A DNA stretch of 64,000 bases from Cyclaneusma minus (taxonomy: Eukaryota > Ascomycota > Leotiomycetes > Marthamycetales > Marthamycetaceae), in assembly GCA_037179335.1 (NCBI GenBank), contig JAKZHN010000006.1, positions 1,726,092 to 1,790,091 on the forward strand. The letters are read 5' to 3'. Under the pieces are notes generated by a model. It was not told the DNA's origin, ran no database searches, and worked only from the letters and a program-made list of their open reading frames with translations. Below are positions 12,240-24,010 of the stretch, in pieces (positions within the stretch are counted from its first letter, which is position 1; each line of letters opens with the position of its first letter). A program made the translations under genes and the position numbers.

Positions 12240-13979
12240 ATGGCTTCAGCTTCCACCAAACATGCACCTCCGGTGTTGGCGGAACCCGAGAAAGTCGACG
12301 ATACTCTCGAAATCTCGAAAATGCGAACGCCTGCTGGGATTCAGAAAGAAACTACTGGACCCCTGATGGATGGTGAAGTAGGGGATAAAGAGGGTGTCAG
12401 TGGAGATGAAGCTCAATTGGGAACGCAAACGATCGATGAACATGGGAAGAACCATACTATCTTCACGGGGAAAGAAAAGGGCTTCATCATTTTCTTGGCC
12501 ACATTCGCTGCTTTCTTCTCTCCGACTTCCGGTTCGATCTACTTCCCAGCTCTTCAAACGCTGGCGGATGCTCTTGGTGTCTCCCTTTCATTGATCAACT
12601 TATCTATCACCACTTACTTGGTACGACCCTTTTCGAGCCCCTGACGCTTGTACAAAGCACTAATCCCTTCAAAGATCATGCAAGGACTAGCCCCCTCCTT
12701 TTTCGGAACCTGGTCCGACGGCGCCGGCCGACGCCCCCTATATCTCATCTGCCTAACCGTCTACATACTCGCCAACATCGGCCTCGCCCTGCAAACCAAC
12801 TACGCCGCCCTCCTCATCCTCCGCCTTCTCCAAAGCGCCGGAAGCAGCCCACTAGTCTCTCTCGCTCAAGCCGTAGTAGCAGATATAGCTACAACGGCCG
12901 AGCGTGGAAGATATATCAGCTATGTCTATTCCGGGGCGATCATTGGTCCTGCAGTTGCTCCAATCATCGGCGGTCTCCTAATCCAATACCTAGGCTGGCG
13001 CTCAGTCTTCTGGTTTCTTGCCATCCTAGCCGGTATCTCCCTCACAGTCATAACCCTCTTCTTTCCCGAAACATGCCGCAACGTCGTCGGCGACGGATCA
13101 ATCGCTCCGCAGAGGTGGAACATCTCACTTCTCGCATACTACCACCAGCGAAAAGGTCTCATCAAATCAGCCCCTTGCCCCTCCCCACGTACCATCAAGT
13201 ACCAAAAATTCCCCAATCCGCTGGCTTCTTTGAAAATCATTGCAGACAAAGAAAGTGGCTCGTTACTACTGTGCAGCGGCATCCTGAATGCTGGCTACCA
13301 AATGGTTTCTGCGAATCTGAGTGAGGAATTGCAGACGGTTTATGGATATAACACAGTCCAAGTAGGTCTCTGCTTCATTCCTTTCGGCGCTGGTGCATTT
13401 CTCGGCACACTTACCAACGGGCGCCTTATTGACTGGAATTTTCGCCGCCTCGCTGCCCTCCATGGACTCGATATCAAGAAAGGGCGGCAACAAGACCTTT
13501 CACTGTTCCCTATCGAGCGCGCACGGTTGCAAATCGCTGCGCCGTTTTTCCTAGCTCAGTGTGTTTGTCTGTTGATCTACGGGTGGTTGCTGGAATACCA
13601 GGTTAGTGTGGCAGGACCGCTGTGTATGCTGTTTGGAATAGGGTGGACGCTGCTTTGTGCGGGGAATGTGATGGGAGTCTTGGTGATGGATTTGAATTTG
13701 AGGAGTCCGGCGACGACGGCGGCGAGTATGAATCTGGTGAGGTGTTGGATGGGGGCGGGGGCGGTGAGTTTTGTGGGGCCGTTGGTGGGGAGTGTGGGGA
13801 TTGGGTGGTGTGGGACTTTGGTTGTGGGGTTGGAGTTGGGGTTGTTGCCGGTTTTGTGGTGGGTGGAGAGGAATGGGTTGAGATTGAGGGGGGAGAGGAT
13901 GGAGAAGGAGGGCAGGAAGGTGAGGGACAGGGAGAGAGAAGAGAAGAGTGAGGCGAGGGATGTGGAAGGGAGGGCTTAG
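12240..13979 (+). CDS. MFS transporter, DHA1 (Qdr-like) drug:H+ antiporter type, 561 aa
   Basis: Two exons, 12240-12620 and 12675-13979, separated by a 54-bp intron (GTACGA…CTGACG branch…AAAG); splicing reads through as TTYLIMQGLAPSFFGTWSDG. The product has a cytosolic N-terminal tail of about 85 residues, then a twelve-segment MFS fold. The loop 2-3 signature is GTWSDGAGRRP (motif A), TM5 has GAIIGPAVAPIIGG (motif C typical of antiporters), and the central cytosolic loop is long and basic. The pattern fits the DHA1 family that includes yeast Qdr1-3, which export drugs, polyamines or toxic metabolites through the plasma membrane. The actual substrate cannot be told from sequence. The C-terminus is a highly charged Lys/Glu/Arg tail. 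The in-frame codons upstream (from 12213) start with GTG, so the ATG at 12240 is preferred. Confidence 0.9.
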
Positions 13980-14400
13980 TTGGAAGGAGCGCGATGGTTT
14001 GAAGCGGGAGCTAGTGATACCCAGAATTTGTCGATATGTTTGAACACATGTGGACTTTAGCTATGTCTTTATCAACCCATACATCTAGGTGCAGCTTTAG
14101 CGTGAAGAATTGGACGTTCGAGTCATGTTTGATTCGCGATTTATTCGCGAGCGGCCCATCGACACTGTCGCTATGCTCATCTGCCACCGTCTTCTCTAGC
14201 TTCTGTCGCTGTTCTTTGAGCTCTATGATTACTCAAAATTCAGGGAAAGAGACGATTAGGTAGGAAGCAGAGGGCCCGTCATATTTGTGAAGCACAAGAA
14301 TTGCCACAAGCCCATCTAAAACAGCCCAGCACAACATTGCTCAACGGAGTAAGCTCGACCATATGGGCTTGGGTTTCTGAGGAGGAGAAAGTTCCATGTG
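13980..14400. other. Spacer between MFS gene and array B
   Basis: The 3' flank of the MFS gene. Composition is balanced, and no gene, RNA or clear array unit is visible, although GC-containing words like CTGTCGCT near 14160-14215 may be a decayed array B unit. Confidence 0.4.
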
Positions 14401-15329
14401 AAGCCTGTCACGTCTTTTATAGTTCCAGCCTCGTGAAGGCCGCAGAACTTGGAAAGTGGCTACGTGCCTATGTCGCGACATACGCGGGAATATGTTGCTG
14501 CTGCCGCCATATCAGCCTACTACCGCTTCAGCTGGCTGCTGTCGTAGCTCCCTGTCTTTGTTATTGGATCAATCCACCAAAGCAGGAACTTGAGACCCAA
14601 TCGTACCGGCAAAGCAGAAGGAAAGGCACAACTCAAGCGTATCTTCGGTCAGCGATGCGAATGTGTCAAGAGAAGAAGTCTCCCTTGGTTGCGTTGCGTG
14701 TAAGTCCTCATATACAGATGTTACTCCTGGAAAAGGAAATTGCGAAGAAACCCGCTGCGTCTTTATAGTTCGAGCTCCTTTACCCCCTGTCAGGTTTGCA
14801 GGCCGTGGCGCTGGGATGAATGATGTGTATGCGAGTCGCTGTCGCCGCCATTCTAGTTCAGCACCACTTTAGTCAGCTGCTGTTGATGCTATCCAAGTCA
14901 AAGGAACTAATTTCGTAAGAGGGAATCGGTAGGATCCACCTTTTCAATCATCATTTCTGTGGCCGGGTGAAGAAAAGGGTGTTTGCTTTTATAGCCGTAG
15001 CCCTAGGTACGTACTCGAGTCCCTCCTCACGTGACCAAATCTAGCCGTAACCACAGAAAATAGTACTAGTGCGAAATCTTGCTGTTGCCGCAATGGCCTG
15101 TCACTACCTAATATTCTTAGCTGCTGTCACCAACCTATCAGTTCCACTGTTTAACCTTCTCTAACATGTATGATCGAGTGACATAAGAAAAGCTGGATAC
15201 CTAGCCATTTATCCTACCCCTGTCCGAAGTCACCACCAAAGCGTCAATTCTAGGCATCGAGCAAGACGCAGCTCGCGAACCATGATTTTGTACCACCTGA
15301 ACATTGGAGTTGGAGAAGAAAAACTAGAG

Positions 15330-15470
15330 GAACGTGTGCTTGCTTCTATAGCCGAGCGCCTATCTATCCCAGTGCCTAATCACGTGACCACATCTACAAG
15401 GTCCCAAGCTACAGCCATATAAGTAGTAGCGATGTGAAATCTTGCCGTCACAGTCCTGACCTCCCGCGGC
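15330..15470 (-). promoter_or_regulatory. Representative array B unit: GACAGCA-like box, E-box, TATA
   Basis: Reading leftwards: a TTGCCGTCACAG segment near 15440, the E-box CACGTGACC at 15381-15389 (minus strand GGTCACGTG) and the TATA box CTTCTATAG at 15343-15351 (minus strand CTATAGAAG), with the pyrimidine tract beyond it. The E-box matches the consensus RTCACRTG bound by Cbf1-type bHLH proteins; binding here is inference. Confidence 0.5.
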
Positions 15471-17549
15471 TGTCCTAAGCTGCTGTGGCTGTCATTTCAG
15501 TTTCTTTGTTTTACGTTTTCTATCATCCATCTACGGCAGCAATCGACATGCCCGAGTCTGACTAGACAATCAAGTTTTCCAAGTCAGAACCGAACCACCC
15601 ATTCTGAGCAATTAGGAAGACGCAGCTTGCCAACCATCGAACTGGTATCTGGTGGATTTTGAGGTTTGAAAAGGAAGATCGAGTAAAGAGTGCCTCCTCT
15701 TATAGCCGGGCGACTATCCACATTCCTCTTTGTGAGTCATGTGACACGCTCACAGGGGCGCAGGACCCTTATATCATACACCAAGGGATCCAGGTCATCA
15801 AAATCCTATTGTCGAAGTATCATGCTATCACCGGAAGCCTCCCCTGCTGTCGCTACCGTGCCACTTTCGCAATTCCACGCACATCCTTTGTTGTATCTAA
15901 AATACGAGACCCAAACAAGGTTCAAGGATGCGGAATTCTCGAAGACATCCATGCTATCCCAGTCACGGTCACAGTCAGGACCGGACGACTTGTTCTTGAG
16001 GCAAGCAGCGAGCAAGATACAGCTCGGCAGATATTGAAGTATCATTGGTTGCTCTAAGCTTGGAAAATGAAAACTAGAGAAAGGGTGCTTACCTTTATAC
16101 CAGTACGCCTACCCAAGTCCCTCAATTCATGACACCGGTGACCGTTTGCAGGAACAAGAAACACAAGAAAGCTAGCTGTGCATACCAATATTGCTGTCAC
16201 CGGATCAATCTAGCCCTGTTGTCCTCAGCTACTGTCGCTAGTCGCTACCGTATCGCTTCCACCATTCCACGTACTGTTTCTGCCATCCCTAGAACTTGAA
16301 AACTCAAAGAGGAATATAGAACGTTGGGAAGACAGCTATTCTGTCGTATTTTTAGAAGTCAAAGCCAAAGAACTCGTTTTTAGGGTAAGCAGCGGGCAAG
16401 ATACAGCTTGTCAGTTAATGACATCTTCATACTCAGGTCAAGAAGCTTGGAGAAGGAAAACTCTGGGAAAGGGTGCTCGTTTTTATAGCTATGCGCCTAC
16501 CCAATGTCCTCACGTGACACAGTAGTAGCCCGTATGATCTCAGGATCCTAGGCACCAGAAGTAGTAGCGGGGGCGAAATATTGCTGTCACCACCACAGCC
16601 TGTCGTTGCCATTCTCGGCTGCTGTCGGTACACTACCAGTTCCACTATTCAACCGGGGCTTTCTCGTCCACCAAAATCAGAAATGAAAGCATTCAAATGT
16701 GGCTAGCTAAACATTCATACTATTCTCAAAGCCGTAAAGGTGCCACCTGTTCTTGAGCTTAGTGGAGCAAGACGCAACGCGTAGGTCGATCCCATGATGC
16801 CACCACTTTCCGCAAGATTGGAGAAGAAAAAGCGAAGGGTGGGGTACTTGCTTTTATACCTGAGTCTACTTGCCCTTCGTCCCTCATCATGTGACATGTC
16901 TACAGTAGCGCAAGCATATATCCACAGAACCTAGCTAACCATCAATGGGAAACTTTACTGTCGCGGCAATGGCCTATTGTCATCCTCCTCACCTTTATTG
17001 GCATGCTGCCATCCTCCCACTTCCACTATCCCACCTTAGTTTTCAATCCGTCAAAAATAAACAGAAACGCTACACAGACGTGGCTAAACATCCATGCTAA
17101 TCTCCAAGGCAGAATAGGACCACTTTTTCTGCGAGATACTCAGGAAGGTGCAACTCGCCAACCATAACGCATCGCGGCTATTCTTTTTCTAATCGAAGAA
17201 GACAAAATGAAGGAAAGAAAGAGAGTCTGCTTTTATACCTAGCTGGCACTTGCCCAACACCCTCTTCATGAATCATGTAACACTTTCACAGAGCGCTAGA
17301 ATACAAACCACGAGAGATAGTAGTAAAGCGAGATATCGCTGTCGCCGGACTAGCCTATCCTTCCCATATCAGCGCCTGTCGCTACAGTACCTATATCACC
17401 GTCCACTATTCCAGAATCTCTACCCTCCGTCTGCACTCGAAGTCAGAAAGTGACGTGTAAATCTGGCTAGACATCCATATTGGTCTTCACGGCAGAGCGA
17501 AACCACTTGTCCGGCGAAACGCAGCTTGCCAGCCACTTGCAACGGCCAT

Positions 17550-17715
17550 TTGGTACCTTGTCACGGGCTCCGGCCCGGGGTCCGACTCTTACACTATGCC
17601 CCCCCCTCTTTCGGGGCTCGTCCCGAGTCCCTAGTGAGTAATCAGTTACGTTAGGAATGTTCACAGTCATGTTAGGTAGTTCGGTAGTTCAGTAGTTAGT
17701 GTCGCAGGTCACATA
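17550..17715. mobile_element. Insertion-like segment inside array B, possible solo-LTR fragment
   Basis: About 165 bp that does not resemble array B units and accounts for the doubled spacing between the TATA boxes at 17230 and 17875. It begins near TGTCACGGGCTCCGGCCCGG, contains a C-run (17597-17604) and a short tandem motif AGGTAGTTCGGTAGTTCAGT. The TGTCAC start is like the start of the GC-rich patch near 57976 and of many fungal LTRs. No target-site duplication was seen, so the assignment is weak. Confidence 0.3.
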
Positions 17716-18712
17716 GGTTCCGGATATATGGTAGGATATGTGATGAAGTTTGATTCGGCTCATCAATCATTCGCTTCTCGTCCAGCCATGGTTTATATCT
17801 ATGTCAGGATCAGATGGACCTGCCGACACCACATTTTGAGACTTGGAGAAGAAAAGCTGGAGGAAAGAGTGCCTCTTTTTATAGCTGGAAGCTTGCCCAA
17901 ATCCCTCTCCATGAGTCATGTGACACGTTCACAGAGCTGTGGGATCCAAACCACAAAGGGAGTGGTATAGTGGTGAGGGATCTTGCTGTCGCTGGATTGA
18001 CCTACGGTCGTTGCGCTCAGCTGCTGTCACTACCGTGTCACTTCCACCGTTCGTTCCACCATTCCCATTCTCGAAAATCCAGCAGGACTCTGAGTCCAGA
18101 ACTGACGCGCAAATCTGGCTAGGAACCCATACTATCAAATTCTCAGTGGCAGAGCAAAATGGGCACTTGTTCAGCAAGTCTCAGCTCGCCAGCCATCGAA
18201 TACTCTGGTACCATCTGAATTTCAAGATTGGAGAATCAAGATCGAAGGGAAGAGTCCTTTTATACCTAGCCGTTTTAGCTGTTCGCTTAGGCAGCCGAGT
18301 TCCTTCACACGCGACAACCTGTCACCTGACAGGAGGTAGTATGCATTAGTGGTACAAGGTGATGAAGCTTCGATTCAACGCCTGAGCAGAAATCGAGAAG
18401 TCTGAGGTAGCCAAAACAAAAAATAAAGTCCCATAAAATTGCTTCCTCTAAACTGAGTTGGAACATGTACACTACCTGACCCATCTTTCTTTCAATCATT
18501 AACCCCATGCGCTCACAGAGCTCCAGCTCCTCGATTCCATCTCCCGAATCTGTCGCACTCATGGTATAGCCTTCTTCTTTCTCTCTCCCCAGACACAGAA
18601 ACATATTCGAAACATCTCACACATCTATCCATACACAGTCCATCACCACCGCGTACCATTCCTTCCACATCTCCTCACCATCATCTCCACCATCATCAAT
18701 CCTACCACACGT

Positions 18713-20673
18713 CTAGAAATTCTCCTTACCCCACACAAAGCTATATCCCGGCTCAGAAAACTGGTTACACTTAACATGCAACACGCTTCCCAAACCCTTC
18801 GGACCACAGAAAAACACACCCGCCTCACCCGGGCTGTGCAACTTGCGCACGCCCTGGAAGATAGCATCCCAGTTCGGACGACCGAAGTTTGTTGGGGCGC
18901 GGAGACCTGTGATACTGTTTATTTCATATCCAGTCAGCCAATCATCCATCATCCGTGTGCAGTGTTGCCGCGGAGGGGCCAAAGGAGGGGGGGGGGGACA
19001 CACCTATCCCTCTCCGAATTAGCATCATTAATCATAATATTAGTCGCCACATCCTCCTTCATCCTGGCCGTCAAATACGTATGAATCTCAATCGCATTCC
19101 CCTGATCCTGCGCCTCAATCGCCAGCAACAAACTCCTAAACCACTCCAAACTTCCAAAGTCCCTACAAATCCAGAAGAAATACACCTTCCTAAGTCTTGT
19201 CTTGGTAGTTGGATAATTCATGCGATACCATATCGATTTCAAGATCGATGCGAAGGGCGTGACGCCAATACCGGCTCCGACCAACACGGCGGTTTCGAAT
19301 TTGAACACGTCTTCGGAGGCAGACCCGAAGGGGCCGTCGATGTACACGCGTGGGAGGATCCGCCGGATTGCAGGGTCCACACTGGGTGCTTCGGCGGAAG
19401 AGGCGCGTACGCCTACGACTTGGGAGGTTTGGCTCGCACCACCATCCTTGGAATCGAAATCACAACCCAGCGCCTTCGCAACATTTTTCGTAAAGTCGCC
19501 AGCCATTTTCATATGAATAGAGATATAGTCTTCTTCCGGCGCGCTAGTAAGCGTAAAGGGATGATACTGCCACACACTAACTTCCGGACAGCAGAAGAAG
19601 ATATATTGGCCGGCGCGGGTTTTGGTGTGTTCTTTTTTGATCTGGATCTCGCAGACGTTGGAGGGGTGTTGGATGACTTTGGAAATGTAGGTTTTGTGTT
19701 TTCCGCGGACTTCGCGCGCGATGCGCTCCATGAGGTAGATGTAGCCGCCGTACATCCAATATTGCCAGAACACGCCAATAGCCGTACTTCCTATCGAGAC
19801 GCAAAAGGGCGCAAAGTCGGGTTGGATCATGCAGAAAGCGCCGTGGATGGACCAGAATACGAAGAACACAACGAAAAGATGATGCGTATACCAGAAGCGT
19901 TCGAAATTCGCACGACGCGCTTTTTCCACGGAGGTGAAGACCATGGCCATCAATGCCATTAACATGACGTAGCCGGACCAGCCGGGGCCGGTAGCGAGGT
20001 TGGCGACCAGCCAGCCCATGAAGCCGAGGCCTTCTTTGGCGGAGATTTGGGCAAAGTTGTTCCAGTGGGCGATGGTGTGGACCCAACTGAAAAACACGAT
20101 GGACCAGGCGGTGGTGATGTGGAAAGTGATGTTTTTGTCGAATTGGATGATGCCGTTGAGCGGCGTTTGGCGGGCTAGAGAGATGAGGGTGCGGCAGACG
20201 GGGAAGAGGACCATGGCGATGTCGAAGTGGAGGGTCAGAGCGGCGGAACGGGCGATGGCGTAGGTTATGCCGAAGGTGGCGCGGGCGCCGGAGAGGTTGT
20301 CTTTTAGTTGGTAGTTCATGAAGCCGAAGGCGAAGACCATGGCATGGATGGCGGCGAAGACGAATACGAAGCTGGGGGAGTGTTAGCTTGGGTTCTTGGT
20401 GTTGAGTTTGTGTTCTGGTGTTGAGAATGGGGTGGGTCAAGGTGAAGATGACTGGGCATCTGCCTAGATGTTGGAGTGGAGGAGACCTCAAGAAACTCAC
20501 AATCGTCGATATCCTTCGTTGACCATCCAGCGGTCGAATCTCTCTCGCCCAGTAAGCTCTCTGCGTTCAAGTCCATTCATCTCACCAGCCATCAACATCC
20601 GCGTGAGCGGACTCCATCGATCTCGCTCCGATACCCTCTCCACCAACTCCGGTCGGCTGTTGAACTTCTCCAT
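18713..20673 (-). CDS. noxB: NADPH oxidase NoxB, 580 aa
   Basis: Three exons, 20673-20501, 20371-19004 and 18914-18713, give 580 aa, the usual NoxB length. The enzyme moves electrons from cytosolic NADPH through FAD and two hemes to O2, making superoxide outside the cell or in endosomes; in fungi it works with NoxR, Rac and a tetraspanin-like partner in spore germination and host penetration. The N-terminus ends in RFDRWMVNEGYRRFFVFVF, a NoxB hallmark. Heme histidines by alignment with gp91phox spacing are H142, H156, H221 and H234. The FAD motif is HPFT (328-331), and the NADPH-binding motifs are GPFG (404-407), GAGIGVTP (423-430) and FFWICRD. The C-terminus ends in WGKENF, as in other Nox proteins. 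There is no EF hand. The 89-bp second intron holds an 11-base G run on the plus strand (18987-18997). Exon 3 begins at TATCACAG, giving the expected SITGLRAPTNFG. The start at 20673 is the first in-frame ATG seen. Confidence 0.93.
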
Positions 20674-23109
20674 ATTGCAGTGAGCAAGGCGAGCAAAGCC
20701 TCACAAGCGACAAGCTTTCCTTCGCTTTTTCCTTTCCCAGGGGTTTCCCGAGACTCTCCAATCTCCTTCTCGTCCGTCGCCTGAAATCCCTAGTCGAACT
20801 TGCAAACCTCCCTCGTTCTATTAGAATCGTCGTTCGTATCGTCTCAGCAACTTGTATATTATTGTGTCGGGCTAAGCATTCAGAATCCGGCTGAATCTTT
20901 CTCACTCCAGAAAAAAGCGAACGTCAGTCGTGAAAGGGGCGTCGTCCGGACTCGACGGCGTTGAGAAGCGAAAAAGAGAGTGTGGAAGAAAGCCTGAGAT
21001 TGGGTGTCGTCAGCAGGCAAGTCCAACCTTGAAGACACAAAGTAAGAAACGTAGACATACCTATACACAATGCCTGCACCGTGGCTTCCAGTCACACAAC
21101 CGTCAGGTCGTCGTTGCTCTCGAATTATAATATTAGAAAGAAGTCTTGTGCGAGAAAGAAGAGAAGGAGGAAGCGGGTTGAGCAAGCAGAAGGAGGAAAC
21201 GGGGCAACGTTTTGGCTAATATGCGGCTTGGCAGGAAGCATCGGGATTCAGGAACGGTGCTTGGCTTTCAGGTCTGCTACATGGCACTTTGGGTGTCGGA
21301 GCATAATGTACATATGTGGGGCTGGGGATCTGAGCAAGCGGTTCGCTCTGGAAGTACTCTTGTGCATGTATCTGTGCGACTTGAGGAGGTGCGGGTGGTT
21401 GAAACTTGCCTTCGCACACTGGCGCTGTGAGAGTAAAAACTGGAAGAAATAACAAACTCAAGACCAAGAAGAATGAAAGCAAAGTAAGGAAATATTACTT
21501 TTCACTTGACCTTTCCATTTGCACATCTGCATCTCACAGCCCTCACCTCTGACAGTTCAACTTCGACATCGGACAACCCGCAGGCGCGGCACCATCAGAC
21601 AAGGGACCCCTCGAACTCGGAGCTTTTGACACATCCGCCTTGTCGATATTGCCCAAATCCCTTGCAAAATGCGACCACTCTCGCCACCGAGCGCAGTGCC
21701 AACCACGCTTCCCATTGCTCGTCGCGGTGTGAATGGACGTCGACGTTGTTGCAAAGTCGCGGTTCGTGCTTCATCGACATCGGCTGCGGCGCTTAGACCG
21801 TGCTACGATTGGCTGACTCCGCCCCACCGGCATGGTCAGGGGGTTTTCAGGGGCCTTGCTCGAGACCGTGACACGAGACATCATACGCTTCTCAAACGAC
21901 ATGAGCGTCTGTCTGTGGATATGGGATTGGGAGGCGATTGTGATGGCTTCGGAATGGAAGTCGGCAAGAAAAGTCAAGATTAGCGAACGAAACATCTGAA
22001 ATGCAACGTGCGAGAACGAAAGATGGGGGTCCTCACTTCGACACTTGTGAAGCTGTGAATTGTGAAGTCGGTGATTCATTCGTGAAGCCTCGGCGGCTAC
22101 AGGTACTCGACATACCAAACCAGCTTCGTCGGCGCCAAACTCTTGCTAAAGCTCCAGGTGTTAGTCTCCGCTGAGACGAATATACGTACCGTGTTTGAGG
22201 CTCGTGGCAGCCTGCCGCAGAATCTGATATCGCCATGCCGTACATATTGAAACCAGCAGCACGCCGATCCTATTCTTGGCTCCTCCCACAGCTCACCTGT
22301 CACAAGTTATATCTCAAGATATAAAACCAGAGGGTACGCAGACATCACGCCACTTTCTGTCCGTGGTCGATGGATCGCAAACCGAGGCCGATGCAGGTCC
22401 AGGTCCGCTGGGTATTAGCACTCACCTCTTGCCCACCACTCACCTGGAGCCCTCAAAAGGTCCGTGGTTCCCGGGCCATGTTCACCTAGAAGTCAGTGTC
22501 AACTCACCAAGCACAGATCAGCATCTCACACATCCACAAAACACAAAGACGGGTCAGAAACAACGCAGTAACTTCGCAAATGCTACGGCCCGGCTCAACG
22601 AAAAAAAAAACCCATCTAAAATAGAGACTTCCATCGCCGGAACCATTCGAATGCTGCTTTCATTGGATGAGGGAAACTAAAAGGACAACGCAACCGCTCT
22701 CTCCTTTCCCATCCACTTTGCGAATGTAGTCTCTCATTTCCTCCCATGTGATGTCGCTGTGAATGCAAGGCGCAATGCACGAAAAAAAGCATATTCTCTT
22801 CGCCCTGGCCAGTAGCATCTAGCAGTACACGAAGGTAGCAGCTATTACCACCGGCACTAAGCTCCCAGAAACTTGCCACAAAAGTCCCAATAGCGCCCCT
22901 TGAGAGAAGCTAACCGGTTCCTCCGTGCCATAAACCGCCGTTGTCGTCTTTGTGCAAAGCCTCCACCATACGATTTATTTCCGAGTTGATAGCAGTGTGA
23001 TTTCGTGATTTGACGCCCGGCCGATTCCGTAAGCGATGTCCACCATAAGAGAGGTATGTGAAAGGTTTCGGGTCTTGGCTGGTAATAGGTTTGAGCAGGG
23101 GGGGGCAAA
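20674..23109. other. Long intergenic region between noxB and UBC4
   Basis: About 2.4 kb between two minus-strand genes. It should hold the noxB promoter and a long 5' untranslated region, and the UBC4 3' end. Several 60-134-codon frames occur on both strands but none has recognisable motifs, codon pattern or splice support. No repeat or RNA gene was identified. Confidence 0.5.
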
Positions 23110-24010
23110 CTAGATGGCGTACTTTCGAGTCCACTCTCGTGCTGTGGCCTCGTATCGGGGTCGGTCGGTCTTGTAGACGTGAGCGATCTCGGGGACGAGG
23201 GGGTCATCGGGGTTGGGGTCGGTGAGCATGGAGCAGATGGAGAGGAGGACTGTTGTTTGCTATGTCAGCTTTGGGCAAGGGGCAAAGCGACATGACTTGG
23301 AAAGGAGGTCCAAGATGCGCAGTGCCTTGTAAATTTGTAAAGTCGACGATCCAACATACCTTTGGAGATGGTGAGGGCAGGGCTCCATTGGTCACGCAAA
23401 ATGTCCAGACAGATGCTGCCGTTGGAGTTGATGTTTGGGTGGTAGATTCTGGTGGTGAAGTTGACCTTAGGAGGCTTGAAGGGGTAGTCGGTAGGGAAGT
23501 GGATGGCGAGGAAGAAGACACCACCGGAGTATGGAGAGTCGGACTGTAGGCATAAGATGTCAGCATACTATTGCATAAAGACGGCCGGCGTCCAGCCTCG
23601 TCGTGTCTAGCGGCAAACGCCGGTCTTTGAAGAAGGGGTTCAGCGATAAGGGTCGACTTACGGGTCCCATGATGGTTGCTTGCCAGTGAAACTATTGTTC
23701 AAGCATCGAGTCAGTTGAGGTTCTTCACAGTTCCAAAGATGCCGAACTGCAGGCTGGAGATCGGCCCACTTCAGGCGACAAGGGGCACATACCAAATCAT
23801 CGCCGATAGGTCCTGCAGAGCATGATGAGGGAGGGTCACTGTGAAGCAGTTAGCATATGGCGCAGTCAAAGGCGACGCCCACGATCCTCGAGGTGGCCTT
23901 TGAGAGAGGTTCAAAGGCCCCCACCAGGATAGCGGGGTGGTTCAAGCGGACAGGATCGCGACGTACCGGCCCAGATCGGTCAACTCCTTGTTGATTCTCT
24001 TCAAAGCCAT
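23110..24010 (-). CDS. UBC4: Ubiquitin-conjugating enzyme E2, Ubc4/Ubc5 class, 147 aa
   Basis: Five exons on the minus strand: 24010-23967, 23838-23793, 23691-23662, 23543-23360 and 23249-23110. All junctions are GT…AG and the exons join in frame to 147 aa, the standard length of this class. The start MALKRINKELTDLGRDPP is the Ubc4/UbcH5 signature. The active-site Cys is C85 in NGSICLDILRDQWSP, the HPN motif is YHPNINSNG, and the C-terminus is WTRKYAI. The enzyme takes activated ubiquitin from E1 and passes it to RING and HECT E3 ligases for turnover of short-lived and damaged proteins. Exon 3 is only 30 bp. Housekeeping gene; nothing unusual apart from four introns in a 444-bp coding region. 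Confidence 0.97.

Larger units (their letters stand above)
14400..18320 (-). repeat. Promoter-unit array B (about 11 tandem units, minus strand)
   Basis: Tandem units read on the minus strand with a period mostly of 345-396 bp. TATA boxes (plus-strand form CTTTTATAG or CTTTTATAC) lie at 14414, 14761, 14986, 15343, 15697, 16093, 16481, 16851, 17230, 17875 and 18257. About 30-45 bp upstream (to the right) is an E-box, CACGTGAC at 15028, 15381 and 16511, CATGTGAC at 15738, 16888 and 17917, degenerate in the others. On the coding side this reads GTCACGTG or GTCACATG. Further upstream is a TTGCTGTCGCC-type box (minus strand GGCGACAGCAA), for example near 16190, 16575, 17335 and 17982. Below the TATA box is a pyrimidine tract on the minus strand (TTTCTTCTCCAA) and a recurring CAAGACGCAGCTCGC segment (plus strand). 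No shared reading frame. The 645-bp gap between 17230 and 17875 holds an insertion-like segment. Confidence 0.8.

Noticed and set aside
18987..18997. Run of 11 G in noxB
   Set aside because: Lies inside intron 2, so it does not affect the protein and may vary or be a sequencing artefact.
18713..20673. NoxA or NoxC assignment for the NADPH oxidase
   Set aside because: The N-terminus and the RWMVNEGYRR and TPLNGIIQFDKNITFH motifs fit NoxB, and there is no EF hand as in NoxC.
22276..22680. 134-codon plus-strand frame between noxB and UBC4
   Set aside because: Low-complexity, Pro/Thr/His-rich composition with no domain, and it begins in a region without promoter signals.
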